This document shows positions 27,019 through 40,048 of a DNA stretch of 64,000 nucleotides, one piece after another; the stretch's first letter is position 1, and each line of letters opens with the position of its first letter. The notes beneath the pieces are model-generated. The model worked only from the letters and a program-made list of their open reading frames with translations. It had not been told where the DNA came from and ran no database searches. The stretch is from Sipunculus nudus. Lineage: Eukaryota > Annelida > Sipuncula > Golfingiida > Sipunculidae. A program made the position numbers and the translations under genes. Where the stretch lies: assembly GCA_026874595.1 (NCBI GenBank), contig CM049318.1:3657741-3721740 (forward strand), in the 5' to 3' direction.

Positions 27019-28017
27019 CATGTCGATATATAGATCTCATGTCAGTTCTTAGAAGGGTTACGGCTGTCAGACATTCGCGGCAGAGGCCATGTTCTTAGCT
27101 TGGGAGCTACTTATTTCTCTAGTGAAACATTTTAATATTTATACGCTTTCTAAGGAGTGTAAACCCGATGTAATAAAAGCTGTTGCGCAAAACTGCGTTC
27201 TCAGCTCACGAATCCACTCGTGCATATATGACCGTTCACCCATGCACGTGATTTTCGCGGGATACCGGAATATGGTTCTTGTTACAAGTGTACCGGGATG
27301 GATGTCAGCAAGCCGCGAATTTTACATGAATGAAATATTTATTCAGAAATATAAGGCCTCATTCACCTAGTTCCATAAATATATATCATACAATAAAAAT
27401 AAATAAAATAAGATACAAATAAGAACATCATTTACATCTGCCCGTGTGCAACCAAGGAATTTTCAACAGGAGGTCATATATGTTGGTTTTAAGTTTTTTT
27501 CAACGAAGTAATTTTTTTATGACAAATGGAAAAAAGGAACAGAGAAAGGTTTACAGTTAATTTATACGGTGTTTACAATGCCTAAAATATCATCTGTTTA
27601 ATAGAAAGTAATTTTCATTTTTAATTCTTATTTCTTTAAACCATTTTCACCAGGTGTTTGAGTTTTTATTTTTCATCTACATTTTGCTAAACAGTAATAC
27701 AATCTATTTATTTTTTTTCTTTGAACATTTTCTTTGCTAAAATGCAGAAACAAATTTCTTTATCTTGTGCAGAATGCTGTACATTGTATGATAGACGGTT
27801 TAATTCAATGGCATTTGTTGAAGACCAAGCATATTTACCACACACATGTCATTCAGTCAGACAAAATTGTCGCCAAATGTGTGGCTAAAGTAAAACTGGT
27901 GTCGCTAAAAAAGTCAGACACCCTTTAGCCACAGTGGCTAAAAAACAAAAAACCACAGTGGAAACACAGAGGGTGTGACCATGGAAGAATAAAAAATCAC
28001 ATGTACCCTGCATGCTA
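27019..28017. other. No gene recognised
   Basis: The open frame 27,089-27,370 (93 codons, plus) is unrecognised. Motifs with TAGCCAC and GGCGAAA/GTGGCTAAA recur at about 25,650-25,740 and 27,870-27,950 and may belong to one dispersed repeat, but I could not define its ends. Confidence 0.4.
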
Positions 28018-28492
28018 GCCATACAACCAGCTAGCCAACCAACAAGCAGGATAGACATCCAGCCAGCCAACCAGTCAACAAGCAAGACAGACTTCCAGCC
28101 AGCCAACCAGCCAGCCAACCAACCAACAAGCCAGACAGACAACCAGCCAACCAGCTGTACAGCCAACCAGCGATACAGACAGCCAACCAACCATCCAACC
28201 AGTTAGGCAGCAAATAGAAACCAACAAGCCAGTTAACAAATAAGTCAAAAGTCTAGCTTGCCAACCAGCCGACCAACCAGCTATAAAGCCAGCCAGACAA
28301 CGAGACAGTCAGCAAAAAATGCGGCCAGCAAACCAGTCAGTAAGCGAAGCAGCCTTCCGTCAATTCAGCCAGACAGCCAGCCAATCAGCCTGCAAGCCAA
28401 CCAGACTGCCAGTCAGCCAATCAGACAGCCATCCAACCACCCAGCCAGTCAGTCAACCAGCTAGCCAGCCAGTCAGCCAGTCAGCAGGTCAG
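28018..28492. repeat. Degenerate CAGN/CCAN tetranucleotide block
   Basis: About 475 bp of imperfect 4-bp periodic sequence (CAGC, CAAC, CAGA, CAGT in varying order, as in AGCCAGCCAACCAGCCAGCC). It opens long low-complexity frames on both strands (Gln/Pro/Ser/Asn-rich on plus, Trp/Leu/Gly-rich on minus) that are not genes. Confidence 0.9.
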
Positions 28493-28622
28493 AGGTCACA
28501 GACTGAGCGAGGAGGTAGGAGTTTTAGGAGACAAAGTGAAGCTGGCAATATTTTTGTTGAGAGCTCGGTAACACTGGGCACAAACTCACATATTTACACA
28601 GCTTGGAGCAACTATACATGTA

Positions 28623-28798
28623 CAGTAGAACCCCACAATTACGGCCACCTTGGGGACTGACCAAGGTGGTCGTAATTTGGGGGTGGTCGTATTTGTGAGA
28701 CTCTTAATTACCTGGATCATATATTTGGGACCAAGAAAAGTGGTCGTATTTGTGGGGTGGTCGCAATTGCGGGATGGTCGCAAGGCGGGGTTCCACTG
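28623..28798. mobile_element. Pogo/Tigger-like MITE, 176 bp
   Basis: Starts CAGTAGAACCCC and ends GGGGTTCCACTG (inverted, one mismatch), flanked by TA on both sides (28,621-28,622 and 28,799-28,800). CAGT-type ends and TA duplication are the signature of the pogo branch of Tc1/mariner. The interior repeats GGTGGTCGTA(A/T)TTG-type motifs. No ORF, so non-autonomous. Confidence 0.8.
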
Positions 28799-28800
28799 TA

Positions 28801-31800
28801 TAAACAACCACTAAAATAATATTTCAAAGCGAAAGTATAGAAATATCCGCGTGTTTGAGTTGTACGTCAAGCCCCATTTCCACATTAAAAGTCCCGTGAT
28901 ATTTATTTTCATTATTCTAGCAAATGAGAATATATAAATTTACCAGCTTATTATAAATATATATACATATAATTCCTTGATCACAGAATAATTTCTTTCA
29001 CATTATATCTGACCTGATAATCTAGATAAATATTTTTTACCCCTCTGTCATATAAGCATGTAAGCTTTATTATCCCAAGCATGGCATTTTGACAACCATT
29101 TCAGTATATTAATGAGAAATATATATCTTACCAACTTGAACATATGGAAATTCAAATATGGATGAACGCGACATAAAGGTATTCTCAACCAAAATCAAGT
29201 TAAATATAGGTGATTTTACCTGGATACTCGGCATTAACGAGTCACCGTTCATCTATCACAAAGGTGATACTTTCATTTACTATCAAAATGCTTTTTCCTC
29301 AATTTATTCACATATACTGATGTCAAATTTATACGTGGGAGTGATCGGAAATAAATATGAACAAGCCCAGTAAATAATTGTGTACAATTACGCACTGTGC
29401 AAGTCCTAATTGAAAACGCATATTTATACAAGGAAATTTAATCAAGCAAGTGTAAGAAAATATCATATTAAATGCCCTTTCGGTAACAGAAGATTAGTTT
29501 TTTTTTGTGTTGTAAATTCATCCTTAATGCATCATATTTTTATTTTTATAAAATTCATTATTGTAATGACAATATTATGCCTGGAACAATAGCTTTAATG
29601 TAGGTTTACATAAAAGTTATAGCCCGGGTGAGCACAAAATCCATTGTAAAGACAAAATGAATGCTCTTATGAAATAGAATTTAACTTAAATTTAACTCTG
29701 AATATTCTCTTTAGCTGACACTCAGGATTTCGGGTGCAGTTTCATTCTACTTCCAAAGCATCCGCACAAATGTAGCCTGTAGAGTAAAACCTGTATATTT
29801 GTACTTATGATAACCTATTTCTTATATTTCATATTAATTCATATCCATGTTTTCACACTGATAATACAGTTCATGCATTTAAGGCAAAATTTCAATACTT
29901 TCAAACAAACATCTAAAACCTATGCCGAGTGAACATCTAGGCAAAATAGACTTATTTAATGGTTGCCTGGGGCAAAATTTGCGTTAGAAAGTAGTCTTAA
30001 AATAACATAACACGCTAAAGTGTCTTTAGTCACACTGGAGCAAACATGATATGTAAGCCATTATGTACATTTCATCTGTGTGACACACTGAAGTCTTTCA
30101 GCGTTCACGCGCGGCATTGGTAGGACAATTGGAATTCCTCCATCAACCCTGAGCTAAGAATTGTTTCACAAACAATTGTCATTTTCCCCAACTTACACAG
30201 ATCCCCCGCCTATATAGTGACAAGATAAACAACTGTGGAGGCGTTAGGGCAAAGACGAAGTATATCCAAAAGGTCTTTTGTGTTTGTATATACATATATT
30301 GACACAGGTAATGTATTATCTATACATAATTGTAATCCGGTGTGACCAATGTTAGAATGTAGTTGCACTCACCTAACAGTTGTAGGGTTGCTTGTTTCTG
30401 TGCCAGCCTTTACGATCCAAAGCCTGTAAAATAAAACTGTTAAACTTGCAGATATGCGAGAAGCCAATAGGTCCACCTTCACGCGGTGCGGAACAATTAG
30501 TCTAACAGCCGTTGGAGCTAGTTCCCTAATGCCGTAATGTGTCAAGGACTCAACTATAGGTATAAAACAATAAACCACTCTGAGCTGCGCATTCGTACCG
30601 CGCACTGCAGACCGGACTTTGTCCCAGCGGAGCGTGCGTTCATATTCAAACAACTTCAGTGATACCAAAGGCCACAGACGGTCCGATTGCAATTGAAATG
30701 GAAGCCCCCGCTGTCTACCACGTTCTCAAATGCTCCGCAGTTTTTTTCAGCCATATTTTTTATTTTTATTAAATCTCTTTAAAAAGTAAATGTTTGTCCA
30801 GAGCTGCACAACTAATTTTATATTGCCTTATGGGTCACTATAATTCCGTTAGCCTGAAAAAGAAACCCCAGTGCAAAATAGGGACAAGTCCAGGATTAAG
30901 ATGTTTGTTTTTATTTACATCTTCTGTCTAGTTTTACAGATTACAGACTGTAATCTTGCATGTCTCAGATCTTGAATCAGAATTTTAATGTTAAAATTTT
31001 AAAGATAAAAATCTACCAGATGAATTAAATGATCTTAATAAAAGGGATAAAATCATCACTTATCGTGCCCGAATATCAAGTCGATGACGTCAGAGTTTAA
31101 GGCAGAACACAAATTATTAAAATTCATTTAAAAAAATATTTTCGAAAAGGAAAGAAAAAGATTATGCTTAAATCATAAATAAAGCAATGTTATGAAGCTT
31201 TTGTATTTTGTGGACGCATCTCATTTCTTTTTTCAATGTGTTAAGAGATCACGGCCCGAGTCAAGTGAATGATTTTTTATTTTAGTATCAAGTGAGCGAT
31301 AAATCATGATAGCAGACGACGTTATCAGTCCAGCCACATCCCATGTACATGATTACCCGTGTCTTAACACGGATAAGGCTGGCTCTGTGTGCCCGCAACA
31401 CTTAAGTCTACAAACTCACGAGTACCCCGGCCAGCCGGACACATTGCGCCATAAACTCAGAGGTCAACTGTCCGGGTCACAGACACGGTGATCCGTGAGT
31501 ACGCATGCGCATCTGAAGAAGTAATCCGATAACAATCTCGATCGGGATTTGATTTTGTTCCTTGATCGTGTCATTAATGTTTCCAGGGCTGACAGGAAAG
31601 ATTGTATTTCATGTTCTGGTCCCCTCAAATAAGTCTGCTCTGGTCAGAGCTATGGTGATAACGGAGTTTGAAAGCACAGCACCTTAATTGAAGTGATGGT
31701 GATAAAAAATTTGACCGGTCCGTTCATCTCAGATTTTAATCTTTGATTTACTGATTGATTACAGCTGGGCTGTGAGAGATGGCGATTACAGAGGTTATAT

Positions 31801-32055
31801 TTCATACTCTATTCCCCCTAAATGCCAGTCAGTCCAAGAGATAACGTCAAGTACTTTCTAAAAGGAAACCAATTTGTTGCCTCTTAAATCCCATTCCTTT
31901 CATCCCGCATACACTGGTGCTTACGAAAAGGTTTAAATGTCACATATGCAGGTCTTGGATGACATAAAAATTATAATATTTTCATAATACTTTTATGCGC
32001 ACAGAATTACGAAACATTTATTAATGTACACTGATGCTTGCAAATTAATTAACTC
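28801..32055. other. No gene recognised
   Basis: AT-rich sequence. Minus-strand frame 30,369-30,692 (107 codons) and plus frame 29,158-29,373 are unrecognised. A CATGCGCA motif near 31,505 resembles half of an NRF-1 site. Nothing else. Confidence 0.45.

Positions 32056-32109
<54 letters not shown>
32056..32109. repeat. (AT)n microsatellite
   Basis: About 54 bp of AT/TA with one interruption (TACATA). Confidence 0.92.
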
Positions 32110-32112
<3 letters not shown>

Positions 32113-34436
32113 AACATTAATTTATACAAACATGCACATATATATAATGTTTTTGATCAGAAACTGACAATAATAAGTCCATGATTTTTCAAAGTGCAAA
32201 AAATAAACAAAACATTAAAAATGTTAGAGGTGCCACAGTTCCACCTGTATAGGTACAAAGTGATCATTTTTGTATAACACTGCGCAGAATCGAATTCACG
32301 AGAGTACGACTCTGTTTGTTTGGAATGGTGGGTAAAGAAACTCTCCCCACAATGCACTGTGGCTTCTAATACGCCAGCGGCGTAGGTATAAATGTAATAA
32401 TTTGGATAAGAATTGTTTCGAATCAAAGAACGTGATTCTTTTGTGGGTAAGCACATCATGGAATAAGTCATATTTTGTATGCAATACTTGAAATGTGAAT
32501 AAAAGGTGCTTACTTGTCCGATGACAAACTGTGATAATGGAGTTTGATTGTTGAGACAAATATTACCGGCTGTCCCACAATACTTAACTGGAAGAGGTTC
32601 ATTCTGAGTAGAAACCCTCTGCGCAAGGATCTGGTTATTGCTTTTAAAAGCCACAACCAGGCCCGTTAAACCCGAAAGGTCGCACGGTGCGATTTAAAAT
32701 GTTTACGCGGTTTCTACGAACTCGCTGCATTCATGAGTATCCATATGACAAGGTTATGCCGTAGGAAATCGCAACATATATAGGCATTCGCAGAAAGTCT
32801 TATAGGGTATTGCTCATGCATGTTCTGATGTTGTGGAAGTGTTGTGGCATTTCATAGGAAATCCTATGGCAAATAGTTTCAAATGTATGTGGACTGGTGG
32901 CAGAAAATCGTTTAGAGTCGGTGACAATTATTTCTAGTGCAAGTACAGTTGCAGAGAATCGTGGTGTGTGAAAAGTCGTCCATTCTTGCGAATCTTTAAG
33001 ATTCTTGCAGCCAAAAAAGGGAGTTGTAGCACATGTGACGTATAGACAAACGTAGAAATAATCACAGCGTGTGATTTTATAATCAGGTCTAAAACAATGG
33101 GATATACAATAATTTTCTCCCATATCCTAGGCATGATAGCTTGTGAGGGTATCCTCTAAAAATATCTGCGGTAGTTAAATCTTGGGTCATCCCATGCAAG
33201 CAAATCGTAACGTAGGAACACGTATCAAATCGTAACGTAGGAACACGTAGCAAATCTTAACGTAAGGATTCGAAGTAAATGGTAACGTAGGAATTCGTGA
33301 GGTTTTTGAACATTTCAACTATATTTTGGACGCATGGTGGCATATCGTAGGAAATGGAGGGCAGTTCATATCTAAGTATTTGTGAACTGTTCTCAACAAT
33401 GGTTTAGACAATCGTATACTTAATTAGAAATTGATATACAAAGGGTGCAGACAAATAAAGGGCTTCTTTTTGTGAGTGTGCGACACTAAATGCTGCAAGC
33501 GACTAATTGCCGCAGTGCATCGTAAAATTCGTGATGTATTTGTGTGTGCGAGGCCGTTTTTAGCGAATTCAACAACTCCTGCCTCTTTTAGTGAAAGCCA
33601 CTCTGTGTGGAATCTGTGATTCACAGTAAAACGATTCAGGGAGTCAAAATTCCGGAAGTGTTCCTTTTTTCCGACCGTTAAACATTAAACACATATCACA
33701 TTTCTTTACACATAGTGTAGCAATCTTTTTCCCAGGTTGTTTCTCGGCCCCAGGCAATTACGTTGTTTTTATTAAAGTCTTATCAAGCAGCGCTGAATGT
33801 GGAACCAAATAAGAAATTTTATGCGAAATATTACAGGCATAAAGATGTTCATCCCACCATTGTCACCTCATCAACCCTCGCGTGATTGCCATAGTTACAG
33901 TTGCTAGTGGTAATTAAAGATGCTTTAGAAATCTGAATGTCCCTTGATGCTTTGATTTGTCTTGAATCTGACACTATAAACAGACAGTAACCAGCAAAGA
34001 TGTGTTGCGCGAAGCCTGATGTTTCGTCGTAAACACATCGTTCCGGTTTCTATGTATCTACGCCGTGCGGCGTGCCGCCATGATGTCACGCCATTAACGT
34101 ACTTTATTCATACATAATGCTGTGAATGTGAACAGGTGTTTCCTTTTAGGGGTATACATCCTCACGCTGTTAACTCATTCTAGTGTCCTCCATGTAATCT
34201 ATTTTTCCCAAAACTTAAACATATTTGTCACAGTTCATGCAGTTTCTATCCCTTAAAGGTGTAAACAATTTATGATGATATCAAGTGTGAAACCATAAAG
34301 CTTTACAGAATAAACGTTCATGTTTCATAACAACGTATAAACTTAACCATTTCCTCCCGAAGGGGAAAATCAGTTTTCCCACACAAACTACATTTCTATA
34401 ACAAAGATATAAATGTATTGCTGAACAGAATATACA

Positions 34437-34439
<3 letters not shown>
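32110..34439. other. No gene recognised
   Basis: Contains the longest open frame of the window (32,157-32,654, minus, 165 codons). Its peptide matches no family I know, has no evident domain and begins in AT-rich sequence, so I do not call it a gene. A short tandem repeat lies at 33,197-33,300. Confidence 0.45.
33197..33300. repeat. Short tandem repeat, about 27-bp unit, four copies
   Basis: CAAATCGTAACGTAGGAACA repeats with decay (TCGTAACGTAGGAACACGTA, TCTTAACGTAAGGATTCGAA, TGGTAACGTAGGAATTCGTG). Confidence 0.8.

Positions 34440-34486
<47 letters not shown>
34440..34486. repeat. (AT)n microsatellite
   Basis: Pure AT, about 47 bp. Confidence 0.95.
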
Positions 34487-34487
<1 letters not shown>

Positions 34488-34490
<3 letters not shown>

Positions 34491-35306
34491 CAAAAGTTGT
34501 CTAAATATTATGAGTGTTTCGTCTCTGAAAAACAAACGGAATGGCAGTACAGACAACTTCTGATCAAATATGATTAATTAAAATTGTACAAAAATGTTTA
34601 TCAATGTTTAAATTTTATATATATATCGCAAGATATCATATACACATGAAAAATACGAAACGTCCGGTATACAGATATATCGGATAAGAATCAACACAAT
34701 TACCGATTACTCTGACGAGAAGCGATTATGAATTATGATTATCGTTGACTGAAAAGAAATAATAGAATTGATGATAAGTCTGAGAAGATTTGATATATAA
34801 ATGAATACATTCTTTATAAACAGATGCAACAAGAGACCAATAAATATTGCATCGAATTAATTGTGATTCTGTCAAGATATTCAAATCACAGTTCGGTCCC
34901 GATTAGTGAAAACAATTCTCCCGATGGACAATAATGATAATCAATATAGTCGAGCCAGGCCCTATAATCGACATAATATGGTTTACCGATGTCTAATTGC
35001 AGCACATGACTGACCAATAATTTAAATGTAAAAACATACAGATATATGCAACAAGTTGTATGTGTATGTGTGTTTAAATGTGTGTGTGAGAGAGAGGGAG
35101 GGAGAGAAAGTGAGAGAGAGAGACTGTTCTCGTTGGTATAGAGTATATGACATACACGCTAAGATAACGTAAGCCCTTTCATAAATAAAGATAATATTTT
35201 TTATCTTAAATTAACATTTTGGTTTTTATGGATGGTGAGATTACCTCCAGGTCAGCAAGGACAGACCATTAAATAGCGAACACATTCGGATACGAACTTT
35301 ATCTAA

Positions 35307-35363
<57 letters not shown>

Positions 35364-37327
35364 TATAATGATTATAATGGACAACATGATGCAGGCATGC
35401 ATGTTTTGTTTTAAGTCTTTATATACATGTAATTATATAAACATAAATAGACTCAGAATGACCGTCAGACTCCACAACTTGGTCCTAATCTGTCATGACT
35501 TATCATGATTTGTCATGATAATGATCGATGTCCAGTTCCAGTTCACCAGCATTTAAAAATAATACTGTAGGGAATTCACTGCGAATAAAATGCCCTTTCG
35601 CTCATGTATCAAATGAAATATTACACGCATCAAATGAAAACATGTTTTGTGAGTCATATATGTTAAACATGTGTCATTACAAAGTTATAAATGACCTGCA
35701 GTTGAAACACCTAACATGTCTCAGTCCTGTTTAAAACATGATTACATTTTTACTTTGTTTGAAGGCGTGATATATCCCCTTTTCTGCTTAATATTACGAG
35801 GCTTTTACGTTCAAACTGGTGGTTAAAATGAAGTATACTCAACAGCTCAAGATTAGTAGAAGGCACTATGTAACAGTACAGAAACAGTTCTCACGAAAAT
35901 CAACCGCAGGTCATCAGATCAGAATGGCAATAAAATGGGCAACAGTTGGCTTCATGATTTGTGAAAGGAACAACGCTAATAAATGTCTGGAACTGAAAGA
36001 AATATATTATCTGAAAGCTCTTAAGTCTTATGGGAACTGTCTTCACTTTCTCTGTATCGTTTTCTCTATCTAATGTAAAGTATATATTCGCAAGGCACAA
36101 ACAGACCAGCCAAAACTATAATTAATATTATTTGGCACTACCGGGGCACACACCCACACCCACATATAAACACAAACACACACACATATATGTATATATA
36201 TATATTTGATTGCATGCATGTATGTATTAATTTAGGGCTGAGATGGGAGACTTGAAGAATCCAGGAGAATTAAAAATTTATGAGAGACAGTTTACACAGT
36301 ATAGAGAACATTTAGAATTAATGAAAAGATACTCTAGTATCCTAGTTAATTTATGACAATTTCATAAATATTTCCAAGGGGTCCCTCTCTCACTCTTTCT
36401 ATCTTTCTTTCTCTCTCTATCTCCTTCTACCTTTCTCTCTTTCTCTCTCTCTCTCTCTGTTGCAAAATAAGCTTCATATAAAATTCAGGTTTAAGAGAAG
36501 AAAAGCGCCCTGTGTTCTTCAGGTTTTGTTGTTCTATATAAAAAAAGTTTCACTAGTTAACAAAACATAATTTGCAGTTATCATCTTCTGAATCTACTAG
36601 TTTCATTTCTGAAATACTAACGTTAGTCCTATATGCAAAGACACGGTTATTGTGTCATTCTGTAATCGTTGTATTATGTGTGTTGTGAAATTGTAACATT
36701 ATAGAGACATGATGTTGAGCATGCTAAAGGTGTGATATTCTTAGATCACATTTTTGTATATTTGGAACTTGTGGAAGCTAAAACCGGCTTAGCAATACAG
36801 TACATGTTTACAAAATGAGAAAATAGGGCGTTTCAAACTATATTTACCAGTTTCAAGCTGAAAAGTGGGCGCGTTTATTTGAAAAATGTCAGGATTCATG
36901 TCCATAAAACACGTGTTTCAGGTTGAGACATGTTAAAATTAAAACACGAATTAACTTGTAAACATGTTTAAGAATGTTTACATTTTCAGACCCTGAAATA
37001 TGTACCAAACTGAAATGTGAAAGCATATATTTGAAGCACGCTTTGTTTTGAAACCTCACTACGTGTTTAAAAATGGGGCAAAAGGGCGTTTTGATTTGAA
37101 CCATGAAACGTGTTTCGAGCTTTTAGAGCGTAAGTACATATGAAAAGTGTCCAGCATTAACAGTGTAAAATTCATCTTCAGTTGGTTCGGGTGTTCCATG
37201 GACTGTTATCCTGCATATGGAAATTTAATTTTTAAATTAAATCTAAAATTTAATTATAAAAATTCATTTTTATTTCGCCCTCTTTTATGTAGTATATGAC
37301 CAAGATAATATTTTACATTACATCATG

Positions 37328-37328
<1 letters not shown>
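34488..37328. other. No gene recognised; several simple repeats
   Basis: (AC)n-(AT)n at about 35,307-35,361, AC-rich and AT stretch at 36,150-36,205, and CT-rich tract at 36,385-36,460. Region 36,820-37,130 has loosely repeated ACGTGTTT / ACATGTTT motifs. No coding signal. Confidence 0.5.
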
Positions 37329-37370
<42 letters not shown>

Positions 37371-37416
37371 TGTCTCTCTTTCTCTCTCTCTCGTTTTTCG
37401 TAAAGACCCCCCCCCC

Positions 37417-37479
<63 letters not shown>
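37329..37479. repeat. (CT)n, poly-C and (AT)n compound tract
   Basis: CT-rich 37,329-37,392, C run about 37,407-37,417, CA and then pure (AT)n 37,423-37,479. The long frames here are repeat artefacts. The AT run is the left flank of the hAT-like element. Confidence 0.93.
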
Positions 37480-37483
<4 letters not shown>

Positions 37484-39048
37484 CATGGGTCGAATACAGG
37501 AGAAATGTATTCGAATACGAATACGAATACAGCATGGGTACACGAATATGAATACGAATACAAATACTCCAAAACAAAAATGTATTCGAATACGAATACA
37601 AATACAAATACAAATGTATTCATGAATATCAATATGAATACAATTTACTGAAACAAAAATAACATTCAAGTATCATTTTTGTTTAATATTATTAACTGCA
37701 ATCATCATATATTCACACTTGCAAAATGTATTTTTGTCCAAAATTAAAAATATTCATGTAATCCGCTGTGTATGCATTAATTTCTAAACCGCATAATGAC
37801 GGATTATTATATATTATGGTAGTTTGTTACACAAAATATATAAATGAATGTTCCTTTCAGGGTTGGGGCCAGGTACTTGTACCTGTACCTGTACATTTAC
37901 CTAGGTACACAAATTCAGAGTACCTGTATCTGTACCTGGCTGTCATGAGTAGGAAGTACCTTGTACCTGTACCTGGAACTAAAGTTCCTGTACCTGGTAT
38001 AAGGTACTCCAGGTACAAATTTGATACTGGTACTTGAAATGGACACCAGGCTTGGGTTAATTGCATGTACAAAGGTGTCACCCCTGACAGGGCAGTTAGC
38101 CATCTTAGGCAGGGGTAATTACAAAGCATTCATCCTTGCTGCCTTTGTAGCTAGCTACCTGGCTAGCAAGCTGGTCAACCTCCAGCCTCTTAAACAGGAA
38201 GTTCATTACAGCGTTATACTATCAGCACAAGTGTACAACAACCAACAAAGGATAGATTCAGGGGGTTGCCTATGCATCATGTCTAAAGTTGGCTAGTATG
38301 TACATTGAACAGGGTTGGGGCCATTAACTTGTACCTGTATCTAGGTACACAATTCACAGTTATGTGAATTACAGGTTTACCAAGATACTGGAATGGACAT
38401 CAGGTTTGGTCAAGTAAGGTAATGAGCTGTCATTCCTGTCAGGGCTGTTACCTAGACCACGCAGAGGTAATTACTAAGTTTTCAATACTTTGAACTTGGA
38501 GTGGACTTGGGCTAGTAGCATGCTGGCCTAGCTACCTCTAGCATCTACACAGGAAGTTCATTGTGGCATTATCAGGCATAAAGGGAACAGAGCAAAGGAT
38601 ATGGACAGCGTTGCTTGTCCCATGTAGATGGCTGTTGATTAGTATGTATAAAGAACATTGGTGTAGGATCAATGTAGAAGTAAATAGGGTCTGACTGATG
38701 GAGATATGCATACACATGACAGAATAAACACATTCACATTAATTTAATATGAATAAAGTATAAAATGTCAAAATGTGTAAATAAGATTGTTAGTGTGCAT
38801 GTGTTAAGTGGGTCCAAATCAATCACTATTGAAATAATGGGACATTTTTTCCAAATGGAAAAACAACATTAATGTATACTGCATGTATTCATGAAAAGTA
38901 TTCATGAATGTGAATACTTCAGCAATGTATTTGAATACGAATACAAATACTTTTGTACTTTTAACAAATGTATTCGAATACGAATACGAAAACTGAAAAT
39001 ACCTGTATTCGAATACAATGAATACGAATACTGAATACCCCATGTCTG
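37480..39048. mobile_element. hAT-like element, 1.57 kb, inserted in (AT)n
   Basis: Starts CAGACATGGGTCGAATAC and ends GAATACCCCATGTCTG, so the outer 10 bp form terminal inverted repeats. Both subterminal regions carry GTATTCGAATAC palindromes and GAATAC repeats (37,507-37,625 and 38,928-39,037), plausible transposase-binding arrays. (AT)n flanks both sides, compatible with an 8-bp duplication but not proving one. There is no transposase frame; the interior is taken up by a 452-bp tandem duplication. Non-autonomous. Confidence 0.75.
37858..38660. repeat. Two diverged tandem copies of a 450-bp module within the hAT-like element
   Basis: Copy A starts CAGGGTTGGGGCCAGG at 37,858 and copy B CAGGGTTGGGGCCATTAA at 38,310. 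Both then share CTTGTACCTGTA, TAGGTACACAA, GATACTGG, GACA(C/T)CAGG, GGCAGTTAGCC/GGCTGTTACC, ACAGGAAGTTCATT and AGTATGTA. Copy A has an added array of GTACCTG motifs. CAGGGTTGGGGCCA resembles a hAT-type end, so the module may itself derive from another element. Confidence 0.75.
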
Positions 39049-39067
39049 ATATATATATATATACTAA

Positions 39068-39128
<61 letters not shown>
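39049..39128. repeat. (AT)n microsatellite, right flank of the hAT-like element
   Basis: About 80 bp of AT interrupted once by ACTAAGTA. Confidence 0.93.
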
Positions 39129-39129
<1 letters not shown>

Positions 39130-39829
39130 CAAAAAGCAAATAGTATAGAAACGGCTCCGGTTTGACTTTATGTATCGGTGATATTATATAGTATTACATC
39201 TGTGTGATTATGAGTTAACATACAAGACACACATATTATATATGACTTTCTTTGGGCGAAGAGTAGCACAAATAGCTGAGTAATATATATAAATTGCTGT
39301 ACACATACATATAAACATATGAATAGACCTAGTAAGCTGTGTTGAATAAGACACCCCGCCAAGACGGGGGCTGAGAAACCTAATTACCAAGCGTACCACA
39401 ATGCCAAAAGTGCAGGATAACATATTTTTATGTGACACCTCATGTGACATGACATATACAGAACAAGTCCGTAAATGAGATGGGTACAAGTCTGTGCGTT
39501 TCCGTCATGTGATGATGAGCCATTTTCCACAGTAATCTGCATCAGATGTTTGTAGCTAGTGTCATCTCTATGATGGATAACGGCCGTGCAAATAGGAATT
39601 TACTGTTTAATAATGCAAACAGAAAATTTGCTTATGGGGAAAACAGATTTATGTGGATTGAAAAAAAAAGTAACACGGTCATACATTATCATTTATTACT
39701 TTGCATTTATAACTATGATTTTTATTATCATTATAATTGCTTTTAATTTTACTATTACTTTCAGTAATATTAATATTTCTACTACTACTACTACTACTGC
39801 TGCTAAAACTACAACTACTATTATTATCA

Positions 39830-39832
<3 letters not shown>

Positions 39833-39883
<51 letters not shown>

Positions 39884-39900
39884 TTTTTATTATTATTATT
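39833..39900. repeat. (ATT)n microsatellite
   Basis: ATT/TTA triplets with few interruptions, preceded by ACT triplets at 39,780-39,800. The poly-Ile/poly-Leu frames are artefacts. Confidence 0.93.
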
Positions 39901-40048
39901 GATATTAGATAATATAACTTTTATTTATAAATTTTGTTTTTATTTTATGTTATATTCATTCATTTTTTTTTCTCATTTTGCTAATAATAAGATCAATTAA
40001 GAATGTATTATTATTTTTACTGTTGTTGCGACTAAATATAAATATATA

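Noticed and set aside
26840-27370. Octamer ATTTGCAT plus inverted CCAAT before an open frame, as in histone promoters
   Set aside because: The downstream frames are not histones or anything else I recognise, and one of them is interrupted by the palindrome insertion.
25650-27950. A 2.3-kb element bounded by TAGCCAC/GGCGAAA motifs
   Set aside because: The motif groups are similar, but no terminal repeat or target duplication marks a border.
27885-28464. Long Trp/Leu/Gly-rich and Gln/Pro/Ser-rich frames on both strands
   Set aside because: They come from the CAGN/CCAN tetranucleotide block.
28018-28492. CRISPR-like array
   Set aside because: 4-bp periodic low-complexity sequence without defined repeats and spacers; the window is eukaryotic.
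32157-32654. Longest open frame (165 codons, minus)
   Set aside because: No recognisable domain or family, ordinary AT-rich context next to an (AT)n tract, and a shorter overlapping frame in another register. It is compatible with chance.
37313-37669. Overlapping frames with poly(Tyr-Ile) and Arg-Glu runs
   Set aside because: Translations of (AT)n, (CT)n and GAATAC repeats.
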